From Algicola sp. (GTDB lineage: Bacteria > Bacteroidota > Bacteroidia > Flavobacteriales > Flavobacteriaceae), in the NCBI GenBank assembly GCA_018222915.1, contig JAAEZI010000007.1:75621-113979 (forward strand): a stretch of DNA of 38,359 bases, read 5' to 3'. Every line of letters starts with the position of its first letter. Within the stretch, counting starts at the first letter, position 1. The notes beneath the pieces are model-generated. The model did not search any database and was not told where the DNA came from. It saw nothing but the letters and a program-made list of their open reading frames with translations. The position numbers were made by a program, and so were the translations under genes. This document shows positions 23,024-31,583 of the stretch, in pieces.

Positions 23024-24070
23024 CTACTGATTCTTAATTTGCCGTTTTTCTTCTAATGAACGAAATGGTCCACTAACACGTCCTTGGGCTATTTGGTTAT
23101 TATCGCTATCTGTAATAGTATAGGTAGTTCCAGATTTTTCTATTGTGAAAGAGGTGATAGCATTACCATTACCATCACTCAGCCCTCCATCATTTAATGG
23201 AAATAATGAGGATAGGTCTACAGATTCCACAAAGACACCAGCCTTTAAAAAATCTATGGAAGCTGGAACATTGATATTGTCGGCTGACGAATTTCCATTG
23301 TTTGTCCAAAAACTAGCATCAATGGTATAAGTACCATCCGTATCTGTTCCAAGGATGGTCAATTCTTCAGGACAATCACCATAACTCGTTTGTATATAGT
23401 TGCCTCCAAAAATGAGTTCCAAATCTAAATCTAGACCGTTATCTATATCACAAGGATCTGCACCACTGTCGAGATAGTCACCATCCCAATTGAGTCGTGC
23501 TACTAAATCATCACCCACTAAATCCTCAATGGTAAGTGTTATTTGTTCATCAATGGTAGCAGACATCAAGGAAGTTGATGTAAGTCTGAAGGTCACCGTT
23601 TTGCTATTTTCAGGAATAAAATCAGCTAATGTTTCAATATTTAATTGAATGCTTTCGCTAAAGGGAGGGAAGGTGGCCACATAACCACTTCCACCTAAAT
23701 AACCATATTGAAACCATCCGGCTTCGAACCAAGTCGGGTAAGGCACCTCAAAATCGTCAAATTCAACGCGGTCATAATAGCCATTACCTGAAGTAGGATC
23801 GCCATCCGTCGGATTGGCTGTTACTACTGGATTTCCTTGATCATCAAGCACGTCAATTCTGATATCTATTTTATCTGATACGGCATATTCGACATCAATA
23901 TCAAAAGTTGCTGTTTCGCCTTCCGTTACCGTGGCGCTATTGTTCATTACAAATAATTGAGGTTTCCCTCGTCTCGCAATAGTGTCATCATCTTGACAAG
24001 AAAAGATCATAAGACCTAAGAAAAGTATGACAAGAGAAGATGTTTTTATTTTTATATATGTATTTTTCAT
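23024..24070 (-). CDS. SusCD-operon lipoprotein with Calx-beta-like domain
   Basis: A 348-residue lipoprotein, last gene of the SusCD operon. The lipobox ends in FSC with lipidated Cys25; the next residues are QDDDT, an acidic pattern like Bacteroidota lipoprotein export signals, so a surface location is likely. Residues about 38-180 look like a Calx-beta/immunoglobulin-like domain (SATVTEGETATFDIDVEY ... ENSKTVTFRLTS ... ITLTIED). It is interrupted by an aromatic-rich stretch at about 109-130 with Trp114, Trp119 and several Tyr. A second beta-rich domain follows (about 190-330), with cysteines near 208 and 235 that might pair. It holds the position of SusE/SusF in the starch system, so ligand binding is a reasonable guess; the ligand is unknown. 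Confidence 0.72.
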   Translation of the reverse strand: MKNTYIKIKTSSLVILFLGLMIFSCQDDDTIARRGKPQLFVMNNSATVTEGETATFDIDVEYAVSDKIDIRIDVLDDQGNPVVTANPTDGDPTSGNGYYDRVEFDDFEVPYPTWFEAGWFQYGYLGGSGYVATFPPFSESIQLNIETLADFIPENSKTVTFRLTSTSLMSATIDEQITLTIEDLVGDDLVARLNWDGDYLDSGADPCDIDNGLDLDLELIFGGNYIQTSYGDCPEELTILGTDTDGTYTIDASFWTNNGNSSADNINVPASIDFLKAGVFVESVDLSSLFPLNDGGLSDGNGNAITSFTIEKSGTTYTITDSDNNQIAQGRVSGPFRSLEEKRQIKNQ

Positions 24071-24082
24071 ATCATCTATTTT

Positions 24083-24946
24083 TTAAAGTGGTGTATAAAC
24101 TGAAACGCCATTTTCGCCATAACCTTCACAAAACCAAGAAATGGTAATAACACCAGTGTCTGGGTCTACGGCGTTAACGCCGCCATCTAGCGGAACCACA
24201 AGTCCCCAAGGGTCATTTTGATCCGTCCAAGAGATGTCACCACAGTTTTCAGTGATTACGACGTCAAAGCTGGTTGGTCCTGTGCCATAAGCAGCCACAT
24301 AGGGTCCAACAGTGTAAAGTCCTCCAGACATATCTGTCAGGCTGTATTGTCCGTCTCCTAAATCTACGAGCTCAACATCCATGGTATGGGTGCTAAACGT
24401 AGGAAGGAAGTCATGATAACCATAAGTGGTAGTTACGCTGTACATTCCCCCTATATCTGAAAAACAAATCCCATTGATAGTAATGGTTAATGTTTGGAAT
24501 GCGCTGGCAACAACCGCATTGTTACTAGCACTAGAGATATTAAGAACCAATACTTTCGGGTTGTCAATATCAATGTTCTCAGAGTAAATATTCAAATCCA
24601 AGGTTCCGAAATCTCTATTTTCAGGAATGGTGATGGACTGTGAACTATTAGCAAAATCGTAGTCTGTTCCAGCAACTGCGGTGGAGCTAGGATCGACTTC
24701 AAAATTAACGGTAAAACTAGGCGTGTTTGAAAAGTCTTGACCTCCAATCAATATAATATTTTCACTAAATACATTGACGGAGCCATCAGTAACATAACTA
24801 GGAGCCGCACTATCATTATTAAAGCCTACTACGTAAGGCGTAGTGGCAAAGTCAGTTTCTAGTTGCTGGGGCTCATCATCTACACTACATGATAGGATAA
24901 GCTGCGCACTTAGAATAGTTAGTATTATAATTTTAAAATTTTTCAT
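24083..24946 (-). CDS. SusCD-operon lipoprotein with Calx-beta-like N-domain
   Basis: A 287-residue lipoprotein, third in the operon, 11 bp after susD and 12 bp before the last gene. The lipobox is LILSC with Cys20, followed by SVDDEPQ, again acidic as in surface-exported lipoproteins. Residues about 35-158 form a Calx-beta-like domain (VNFEVDPSSTAVAGTDYDF, SITIPENRDFGTLDLNIYSE, FQTLTITING). The C-terminal part (about 160-287) is beta-rich with DIGGMYSVTTTYGYHDF and several aromatic residues, and contains three cysteines. Its architecture parallels the downstream lipoprotein, so the two may be diverged partners that bind the same substrate class for the SusC transporter. Confidence 0.72.
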   Translation of the reverse strand: MKNFKIIILTILSAQLILSCSVDDEPQQLETDFATTPYVVGFNNDSAAPSYVTDGSVNVFSENIILIGGQDFSNTPSFTVNFEVDPSSTAVAGTDYDFANSSQSITIPENRDFGTLDLNIYSENIDIDNPKVLVLNISSASNNAVVASAFQTLTITINGICFSDIGGMYSVTTTYGYHDFLPTFSTHTMDVELVDLGDGQYSLTDMSGGLYTVGPYVAAYGTGPTSFDVVITENCGDISWTDQNDPWGLVVPLDGGVNAVDPDTGVITISWFCEGYGENGVSVYTPL

Positions 24947-24957
24947 AATCTTTTTTT

Positions 24958-26499
24958 TTAGTTAACGTCCCAGAATATCGGTGTATCAAAAGCTGTATCT
25001 AAGGTTTGGTTATAAACACTTACGTTAGCTGAATTACCTGTATATTCCGAGGTTGGATATAATAAACGTTTCGCTTGAGTTGGTTGTGTAGCAATTTCAG
25101 GTAAGGGCATATTACTAGGATAACCAGTTCGATTAAACTCAATCCAAGTTTCAGCACCATTGGTACCTCCTAAATCAATCCATTTCTGAGTAATAATGGC
25201 TTCAACTTTGTCACTCGTACCTTCCCATCCTATACCTTGTACATTATCTGAATCGTTCAAATAGTTGCCTAAATTAGCACCCAATCGATCAAAAGACGCA
25301 GCAATACCTGCTTGGAATAACGCTTTCGGTGATCCTACATTAGTTAGATAACCTCTAAAGGCGGCTTCAGATTGTAAGAACAAAGATTCAGACGCTGTCA
25401 TGATGATTCCATCTTGAATAGGAGAGAATAATAATCCTGCTCCCAAACGTGCATTAATATTTGGACCTCCTTGGGTGTTTCCAACAATCGTTGCACCAGA
25501 TCTTGGTGTGTACAATCGAGATAGTCTATCATCTTGAATACCATTTGAAGTTCCGTCTAAATACTCTACTAAAAAGGTGGTAGGACCAACGGTCGTATTG
25601 GAAACCGTTTCAGAACCAGAAACACCAAAACTGCCTGGCAGATAACCAAACGTTTCAGCAAAGGGATTCATTCTACTAGTTTGGTCGCTGTAGCCTGGAT
25701 TTATGGTAACATCTTCGCCTGCTTGCAAGAAACTAGTTCCAGCTTGGTTCAAGGAGCTCATTTCAGATTGGATATAAGCTTGTGTTTCTCCATCTGTCTC
25801 AGCTAACTCCATTAATCTCACCAGCAGTCTTAATTTAATGGTATTACCAAATTTTTTCCATTGCTCCATATCACCTCCTAACATAACATCACTAGCGCCT
25901 AAACTCACGACGGTCGATTGATCCGTATTGTTAATTTGAGCAATGGCATCATTAATGTCTGTCACAAGAGCTTTATAAACTTCTTCTTGATCATCGTAGG
26001 ATGGAAATAATATATCACCTCTTCTGTGCATGTCAGTATAAGGAATATCACCGTACATATCTACAAGGTATTGCATGTAAAATGTTCTGAGGATTTTTGC
26101 AGCACCTTTATAATAATCATAATTGGTATCACTTTCGAAATTGATGATATTGGTTAAATTACCAGTTCTTATATAAGTGTTATTCCAAACTCCTGAATAA
26201 AAGTCGGTTGTGATTTGCTGACTAAATTCATCAAAAAATGGTGCTTGAATTTGCTGTGCGTTTCCAGACCATGTAGCAATCATCGTATTTCCTAATTGGT
26301 TCATGGTAGTCATAAATGTTGCGCTAGGTCTTGTTTGAGCACCAGGAAATACTACTTCCGGTGAAAGGTCATTTAAATTTGCGCCATTTGGATCCTCATT
26401 TACTAACACGTTTTCACAAGAAAACATGAGTAAAACGACGCATATTGATAATATGCTTGACGCTGTTCTGTATATATTGTTATAGTATGTCTTCATCAT
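24958..26499 (-). CDS. susD-like: SusD/RagB-like substrate-binding outer-membrane lipoprotein
   Basis: A 513-residue lipoprotein of the SusD-like group often called nutrient-binding outer-membrane lipoprotein. The signal peptide ends in LLMFSC with Cys28. The conserved early part includes NEDPNGANLNDLSPEVVFPGAQ, GNTMIATWSGNAQ and the helical TPR-like segment AAKILRTFYMQYLVDMYGDIPYTD. The C-terminal ETWIEFNRTGYPSNMP followed by KRLLYPTSEY is a strong family mark. SusD proteins lie as lids on the SusC barrel and bind the substrate at the surface. Two adjacent ATGs (26497-26499 and 26494-26496) are possible starts. The gene begins at the base next to the susC stop, so translation is probably coupled. 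Confidence 0.93.
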   Translation of the reverse strand: MMKTYYNNIYRTASSILSICVVLLMFSCENVLVNEDPNGANLNDLSPEVVFPGAQTRPSATFMTTMNQLGNTMIATWSGNAQQIQAPFFDEFSQQITTDFYSGVWNNTYIRTGNLTNIINFESDTNYDYYKGAAKILRTFYMQYLVDMYGDIPYTDMHRRGDILFPSYDDQEEVYKALVTDINDAIAQINNTDQSTVVSLGASDVMLGGDMEQWKKFGNTIKLRLLVRLMELAETDGETQAYIQSEMSSLNQAGTSFLQAGEDVTINPGYSDQTSRMNPFAETFGYLPGSFGVSGSETVSNTTVGPTTFLVEYLDGTSNGIQDDRLSRLYTPRSGATIVGNTQGGPNINARLGAGLLFSPIQDGIIMTASESLFLQSEAAFRGYLTNVGSPKALFQAGIAASFDRLGANLGNYLNDSDNVQGIGWEGTSDKVEAIITQKWIDLGGTNGAETWIEFNRTGYPSNMPLPEIATQPTQAKRLLYPTSEYTGNSANVSVYNQTLDTAFDTPIFWDVN

Positions 26500-29400
26500 T
26501 TAAAAAGTTAAATTAATGTTCATCGTGTAAAAACGTGTCGGAGGGTTTTGGGCAAATACACCAATACCACCGCCAACTTCTGGATCGTCATAGCCTCTAT
26601 TTTCTTTAGGAAGAATGGTTAATAGATTTCTACCACTAAATCCAACAGATAATGCTTGAACAAAAGATTTCTCTAGAAACCTCGTCGGAACATCATAACT
26701 AAGAGCCACTTCTCTTAATTTAAAAGCTGTAGCATCCAAAACGAAATTTTCATCTACACCACCAAATTGTGGACTTTGCACAAACGACTGATATTCTGCA
26801 TATGGCGTTGGCCCACCATAAGAAGGTCCTGTCAATACAGTAGTGTTAGTAACACCTGATCCTATAATGGTGGAGTTAGGGAAAATAAAATTGCCTCTTC
26901 CGTTTTCAGCAGTAATAAACGATCTACCTTGAAGTGTCAAGTCGTTATAAACATTTGAATAATAGACGTGTCCCGTACGATAATCTGCAGTTGCTCTAAA
27001 AGTGAAACCTTTATATGTAAGCTCTGTTCCAAAATTCAAAATATAGTCAGGAGTTGTTTTGCCTAATATTTTAGTACCGGAAGCGACTCTTGGAGAACCG
27101 TCTTGGTTCAGCACAACACGTCCTTCTTCATCTCGCTCGTAAGCCGAACCAAGAATAACTGGGAATTCTTGACCCTCAACGGCAAATCTGGCAGGTCCAC
27201 CAAAATTGTCTATCGATACTTGAGCAGATTGATCAGTTACTTTATTGACAATGGTTTTTTGAGAGGCATAACCTACATTAGCACTCCATCTAAAATTATC
27301 CGTTCTAATTGGTGTAATACCTAAGTCAATTTCATAGGCGTCTGTTTCTGTTTCACCAACATTGATAATAGACTGAGTTACTCCTGTAGAGTTAGAGACT
27401 GATGTATTCAATATTTGGTTGTCATTTGTGTAGAAAGATGCGGATGCGTCTAAAGTAATACGAGGCGAACCATTAATATTCAAAAACTCTAAATTTATAT
27501 TTCCCTCATAAGTCGTAACAAATTCGGGTTGAATATTTGAGGCAGACGTACTTGTAGGAGCGACAAATGAATTCAAACCAGAATAAGGAAAACCTAGTGC
27601 TTGTCCACCAATATCAAATAAATCATGTCGATTTAATGCGCCGATATTACCAACTTTAACATAACCTGCAGATACTTTCATTTTGTGTAAAACCTTACTT
27701 TTGATTTCAGGAAAGGCCTTGGTTGGGATAAAAGCAGCACTTACTGAAGGATAAAAGAATGAAATATCTGAAATATCGCTGGTAATACTCTGTAACCGCG
27801 AATTCCATTCGTTTCTGGCTGTTAGGTTTAAGAAAAGAAAATCTTTATAGCCTAAATCGACATTAGCAAAAATCGCATTACCTCTTTCAATCGAACGTAC
27901 ATCTTGAATCACAATGCCACTTGAAATATTAGAAGCGGTGTACAGACCAGGAATTGTGAGTTGATCACCTTGGGTGTCTAATAAATAGCTTTTACCTTCC
28001 GTAAAGTTAAAACCGATTAAAGACTTCAAGCTAATATCTTCGGTTAATTGATAGTTGAAATTGGTTAAAAAATCAACATAAATTCGTCTGGAGTTACCAC
28101 TTTGCAATTGCAACGTTGATTGAAAATCTCTACCGTCACCAGTAATAGTGTATGGTGCTGTATAAGCATTGTTATAATCGATAAAATCATAACTTGAATT
28201 CACGACATTACCTCTTACCAGGGAATTAATGTTATCATTGAACTGATAATTAACTTCACCAGAGAGGTCAATAATTTGTTGTCGGAGATTACGTCTCGAG
28301 TTTTTTATGATCCAATAAGGACTGTCTCCAAAGGCGGTCCAATGGTCACCATTATCTCCAGAACTGAAATCTTGAACAATGACGTTACCTGGTGCTTGAA
28401 GTAATTGTTCGTAGACATTATTACCACCACCATTGCCATTATAAGCAGATGCTGTGTTTTGTTTTTCATTTGTGTAACGAGCAATACCACTCACACTTAT
28501 TTTACCTAAAGTTTTTCCAGCATTCAAGCTAAAAAAGTCTTTGTTGTATTCATCATCAGGAATAACCCCTTCAGTTCTTCGCTTATTCGCAGATAAGGTT
28601 AAATAGCCATCTTGATCACCACTTGAAATAGTCAGTGTGTTTTGAAATGTCACACCATTAGTGAAAAAAGGCAAAATATTATCTTCTATGTGCTCATATG
28701 GAGATACGGGAAAATCACTTTGCGTAGGGTAAGGTAGTCCTACGGGTTGAAGCGATCCATCGTATTCAGGACCCCAAGATCCTTGATCAAAAGCATCGAC
28801 TTCGCCCCAGTAACCTTTACCGTAGCGGTCTTGAGTTTCAGGTAAAAATGCGATATCCTCTATAGTCACAGAAGAAGTCAATCCAATACGCATTTGACCT
28901 TGTTCGTTTGTTCCTTTTTTGGTCGTTACAACTATTACACCGTTCCCTCCTCGAGAACCATACAATGCAGCACCATTTGGACCTTTCAAAACATTGATGG
29001 ATTCAATCACTTCAGGATCGAGATTGGATAGAATGGTCGCCGTTGATATCACATTGTCGATAACAACCAATGCGGTATTGTTACCAGTAATAGATTTAAC
29101 ACCACGTAAAATAATTTCTGTGTTTGGTGTTACACCAGCACTGGTTGTGTTTATTTGCAGACCAGATACCTTTCCTGCAAGGGATTGCACGGCATCGGGA
29201 TTGTTTGCTGATGTGATTTCATCAGCCTTTAAGTTTTCATAAGCTGTGGTAATTTCATCAGGTTTTCGTTTGATACCCACAGCGGTAATAATCACTTCAT
29301 CGAGTGATTCTGTGTCTTCTAGCATGGTCACATCAATGGTATTGGATGTGCCCACGACGATTTCCTGAGTCTTTAAGCCCAGGTAGGAAAACACTAAAAC

Positions 29401-29607
29401 ATCACCCTCACTAGATTTAATGGTATAATTACCATCGAAATCGGTTTGGGTCCCAGTCGTGGTTCCTTTTACGATAATGTTAACTCCAGGTACAGGTTGT
29501 CCTGATGCGTCTGATACGGTTCCGGAGATTGTTTGTTCTTGTGCTAACGAGAGTTGCACCACTAACAGCAATAAGAGTGTTAGCGTCTTACTTAACGATA
29601 ATTTCAT
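26500..29607 (-). CDS. susC-like: SusC/RagA-type TonB-linked outer-membrane transporter
   Basis: A 1035-residue TonB-dependent transporter of the SusC family. The ATG at 29607 is chosen because it gives a signal peptide (MKLSLSKTLTLLLLLVVQLSLA|QE); the frame extends to a TTG at 29667 without one. An N-terminal carboxypeptidase-regulatory-like domain (about 25-98, QTISGTVSDASGQPVPGVN) is followed by the SusC signature LDEVIITAVG (102-111). The plug includes PDAVQSLAGKVSGLQI and NVLKGPNGAALYGSRGGNGVIVVTTKKG, and then comes the 22-strand barrel ending in MNINLTF with a terminal Phe. It imports a ligand bound by SusD using TonB energy. No glycosidase, peptidase, sigma factor or sensor gene accompanies the operon, so the substrate cannot be predicted. 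Confidence 0.95.
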   Translation of the reverse strand: MKLSLSKTLTLLLLLVVQLSLAQEQTISGTVSDASGQPVPGVNIIVKGTTTGTQTDFDGNYTIKSSEGDVLVFSYLGLKTQEIVVGTSNTIDVTMLEDTESLDEVIITAVGIKRKPDEITTAYENLKADEITSANNPDAVQSLAGKVSGLQINTTSAGVTPNTEIILRGVKSITGNNTALVVIDNVISTATILSNLDPEVIESINVLKGPNGAALYGSRGGNGVIVVTTKKGTNEQGQMRIGLTSSVTIEDIAFLPETQDRYGKGYWGEVDAFDQGSWGPEYDGSLQPVGLPYPTQSDFPVSPYEHIEDNILPFFTNGVTFQNTLTISSGDQDGYLTLSANKRRTEGVIPDDEYNKDFFSLNAGKTLGKISVSGIARYTNEKQNTASAYNGNGGGNNVYEQLLQAPGNVIVQDFSSGDNGDHWTAFGDSPYWIIKNSRRNLRQQIIDLSGEVNYQFNDNINSLVRGNVVNSSYDFIDYNNAYTAPYTITGDGRDFQSTLQLQSGNSRRIYVDFLTNFNYQLTEDISLKSLIGFNFTEGKSYLLDTQGDQLTIPGLYTASNISSGIVIQDVRSIERGNAIFANVDLGYKDFLFLNLTARNEWNSRLQSITSDISDISFFYPSVSAAFIPTKAFPEIKSKVLHKMKVSAGYVKVGNIGALNRHDLFDIGGQALGFPYSGLNSFVAPTSTSASNIQPEFVTTYEGNINLEFLNINGSPRITLDASASFYTNDNQILNTSVSNSTGVTQSIINVGETETDAYEIDLGITPIRTDNFRWSANVGYASQKTIVNKVTDQSAQVSIDNFGGPARFAVEGQEFPVILGSAYERDEEGRVVLNQDGSPRVASGTKILGKTTPDYILNFGTELTYKGFTFRATADYRTGHVYYSNVYNDLTLQGRSFITAENGRGNFIFPNSTIIGSGVTNTTVLTGPSYGGPTPYAEYQSFVQSPQFGGVDENFVLDATAFKLREVALSYDVPTRFLEKSFVQALSVGFSGRNLLTILPKENRGYDDPEVGGGIGVFAQNPPTRFYTMNINLTF

Positions 29608-29636
29608 ATTATTGATTGATTTAAATTGGCCTATTT

Positions 29637-29667
29637 CAAATTTCACAATAAAATCCTTACCAACCAA
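29637..29667 (-). promoter_or_regulatory. Possible susC promoter
   Basis: On the minus strand GAAATTTG (29644 to 29637) resembles the -7 consensus TAnnTTTG apart from its first base. TTG elements lie 16 and 20 nt upstream (29663-29661 and 29667-29665). The leader would be about 25 nt. The only reasonable candidate in the spacer, but weak. Confidence 0.3.
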
Positions 29668-29724
29668 TATTAATTCTAGGTTTTTTGTTAAAATTTTAAG
29701 ATTTTTCTGTTAAACTTTTGTGGA

Positions 29725-31410
29725 TTAGAATCTTGTGGTGAGGCTCAAGTGAATTTTTGAGTCGGATAATCTGAATTTTTGATCTTCAGTTTTGCCACTT
29801 GTATAATTGAAACGAAACAAACCCGCTTTTGTAAGAAGACCAAACCCAAATCCAAAACCAAAGAGCTTGCCTTTTTGTGAGGCTATTTGGTTTTCGTAAT
29901 AGGCTGCATCAATTACGGAATGTATATATATGGTGTTGTTTAATTTGTATCTGTATTCCGTGTTGAGTACCATAAATAGGTTCGCGATTAAACTATTCTC
30001 CTCAAAACCTCTAATAGAGTTAATACCACCAAATCTAGGAAGTTCATTTTCCAAATAAGCGTCAGAGATCAAATAATTAGAGCTTATTCGTCCGTAGAGA
30101 CTATTCTTATCATTCAGGTTAATGATTTTAAAAGTATTGAGTGCGAATTGGGATTGCCTTTGCTTCACGTCACCAAAAGTTCGTTGTCCAATGCCTCCTG
30201 ACATATCAAACAAAAAGTTAATAGGGAAGAGAAAGTCATAATTTTGACGATCTGTATAGATGTAGTTGATATTGTAAAATTGAGATTTGTAATCTTGAAT
30301 GTTCGATAGGTCATCTAATAGATTGGTAGAGGTTACCGAATTAATACCCGTAGAGATAAGATGTTTACTGTTGATTTGGTAGTTGATTTTCGCAGCTTGT
30401 GTAACTGTCACAAAAGAGGAGTCTCTTTTAAAGATATTCAAATTGAGATCTAGACCAATTGGTGAACTAAAAATGAAAGGCGCTCCAATTCTAAGATCAA
30501 AGGTTTGTTGGTCATTCTCATCACTTTTGTAAAGTAATTTTAAGGATTCACCATAATTCAAATTATTGGTGAGGTTGAGGTCCAAGTAACCGTCAAACTC
30601 AATTTTGTTCGTCGACTCATTGGTGCCAAAGCCAAGAAAGCCATCAAAGGTGTTGCTCTTCGATTTATCAATGTACATATATAATATGGTAGAATCTTGA
30701 GTGAACAACACTTCTGGTTCCTTTATTTGGCTGGCAAAAGCTAAATCATTAAAAGCCGTAGTTTGCTGCTTGATTTTTTCTAAATTAAATGATTGGCCTG
30801 TTTTGATTTTTAGATAATGCGACATGTAAGCACGCGGGAATTTCTCATAACCTTTGATTACAAGTTTGTCTATTTGTCGGGACTGTTGATTGGAAATGGT
30901 TAGCGTGCCGCTTAGGGTTGTAGCATCCAGTTTCTCAATGTTATCAATAATTAAATAGCTGAAAGGGTTACCTCTATTTGCGAGTTGGGAATTAATAAGT
31001 TGCATGGTAGATTCTATTGCTGGAATAGGAATTTCGAGCGCATTGTTTTTATTCACGAATCCCGTTAACTTCAAAATGGCAGCATCAACCATTTCCGTGT
31101 TTTGAATGACTAGGCTTTGATATTTCATTTTCAAATTGAAATGTGCCACATAAGACGAATCATTCGTTTTATTAAAACGCATGAGTTCTGATTCAATAAA
31201 ACCAGCTTTGACCAATTTTGATTGAAGGTTGTCGACTTCTTGTTTTAAACTGAGGTAATCTTTAAAGGTATCTTGATAACCTATAGAATCAATAGTTTTA
31301 ACGCCTTTTTTAGATGCTTCAGTGACCTTTAAATAGATATTTTGAGCAACCAATGGATGCCATCCAGAAAAGAAAAGGAATACATAGATAAGATGAATTT
31401 TCTTAAGCAT
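29725..31410 (-). CDS. Omp85-family outer-membrane protein (TamA/BamA-like)
   Basis: A 561-residue outer-membrane protein with a signal peptide (cleavage near VA|QN, about residue 22). The ATG at 31410 is used; one codon upstream is a TTG. The N-terminal part (about 25-250) looks like POTRA-type domains, e.g. QIDKLVIKGYEKFPRAYMSHYLKIKTGQSFNLEKIKQQ. A beta-barrel follows (TFDGFLGFGTNES... onward), with the Omp85 lid signature RFGGINSIRGFEENS near 460 and a C-terminal Phe in LSLTTRF. Omp85 proteins insert or translocate proteins across the outer membrane. It is shorter than BamA (about 800) and not next to bam genes, skp or a TamB gene, so it is best called TamA/BamA-like. It is divergent from rpsL. 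Confidence 0.82.
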   Translation of the reverse strand: MLKKIHLIYVFLFFSGWHPLVAQNIYLKVTEASKKGVKTIDSIGYQDTFKDYLSLKQEVDNLQSKLVKAGFIESELMRFNKTNDSSYVAHFNLKMKYQSLVIQNTEMVDAAILKLTGFVNKNNALEIPIPAIESTMQLINSQLANRGNPFSYLIIDNIEKLDATTLSGTLTISNQQSRQIDKLVIKGYEKFPRAYMSHYLKIKTGQSFNLEKIKQQTTAFNDLAFASQIKEPEVLFTQDSTILYMYIDKSKSNTFDGFLGFGTNESTNKIEFDGYLDLNLTNNLNYGESLKLLYKSDENDQQTFDLRIGAPFIFSSPIGLDLNLNIFKRDSSFVTVTQAAKINYQINSKHLISTGINSVTSTNLLDDLSNIQDYKSQFYNINYIYTDRQNYDFLFPINFLFDMSGGIGQRTFGDVKQRQSQFALNTFKIINLNDKNSLYGRISSNYLISDAYLENELPRFGGINSIRGFEENSLIANLFMVLNTEYRYKLNNTIYIHSVIDAAYYENQIASQKGKLFGFGFGFGLLTKAGLFRFNYTSGKTEDQKFRLSDSKIHLSLTTRF

Positions 31411-31427
31411 CAAAAAGAAATATTGTT

Positions 31428-31435
31428 CAAATCTA
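31428..31435 (-). promoter_or_regulatory. -7 promoter box TAGATTTG for the Omp85-like gene
   Basis: On the minus strand TAGATTTG matches TAnnTTTG and ends 17 nt before the ATG at 31410. No clear TTG is found 17-20 nt upstream. It stands back to back with the ribosomal operon promoter. Confidence 0.45.
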
Positions 31436-31508
31436 ACGGAAAATAATCACTATAAATATGTAGGACATAAAATAAATTCAGAAACTTTGTAAAATTAATT
31501 GGTAATGG

Positions 31509-31539
31509 TTTGAAAAATTGATATTTATTTCTACCTTTG
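31509..31539 (+). promoter_or_regulatory. Promoter of the ribosomal str-S10 operon
   Basis: TTTG at 31509-31512 and TACCTTTG at 31532-31539 are separated by 19 nt, an essentially perfect match to the Bacteroidota sigma-ABfr promoter (TTTG, 17-20 nt, TAnnTTTG). Transcription should start near 31544-31547, about 40 nt before rpsL. It is the best promoter in the window, as expected for a highly expressed operon. Confidence 0.82.
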
Positions 31540-31542
31540 CAG

Positions 31543-31558
31543 CCCTCTAATGAGAGGG
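31543..31558 (+). promoter_or_regulatory. 5'-end hairpin in the rpsL leader
   Basis: CCCTCT (31543-31548) and AGAGGG (31553-31558) form a perfect 6-bp, GC-rich stem with an AATG loop, right where the transcript should start. It is followed by an AT-rich unstructured stretch up to the ATG at 31584. It could stabilise the mRNA 5' end or act in regulation. It has no T-tract of terminator type. Confidence 0.65.
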
Positions 31559-31583
31559 TTTAATAAAATTTATATAGAAATAT

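Noticed and set aside
29608..29667. TTG start giving 20 extra residues on the SusC-like protein
   Set aside because: The extension has no signal-peptide character and overlaps the likely promoter; the ATG at 29607 opens a perfect signal peptide.
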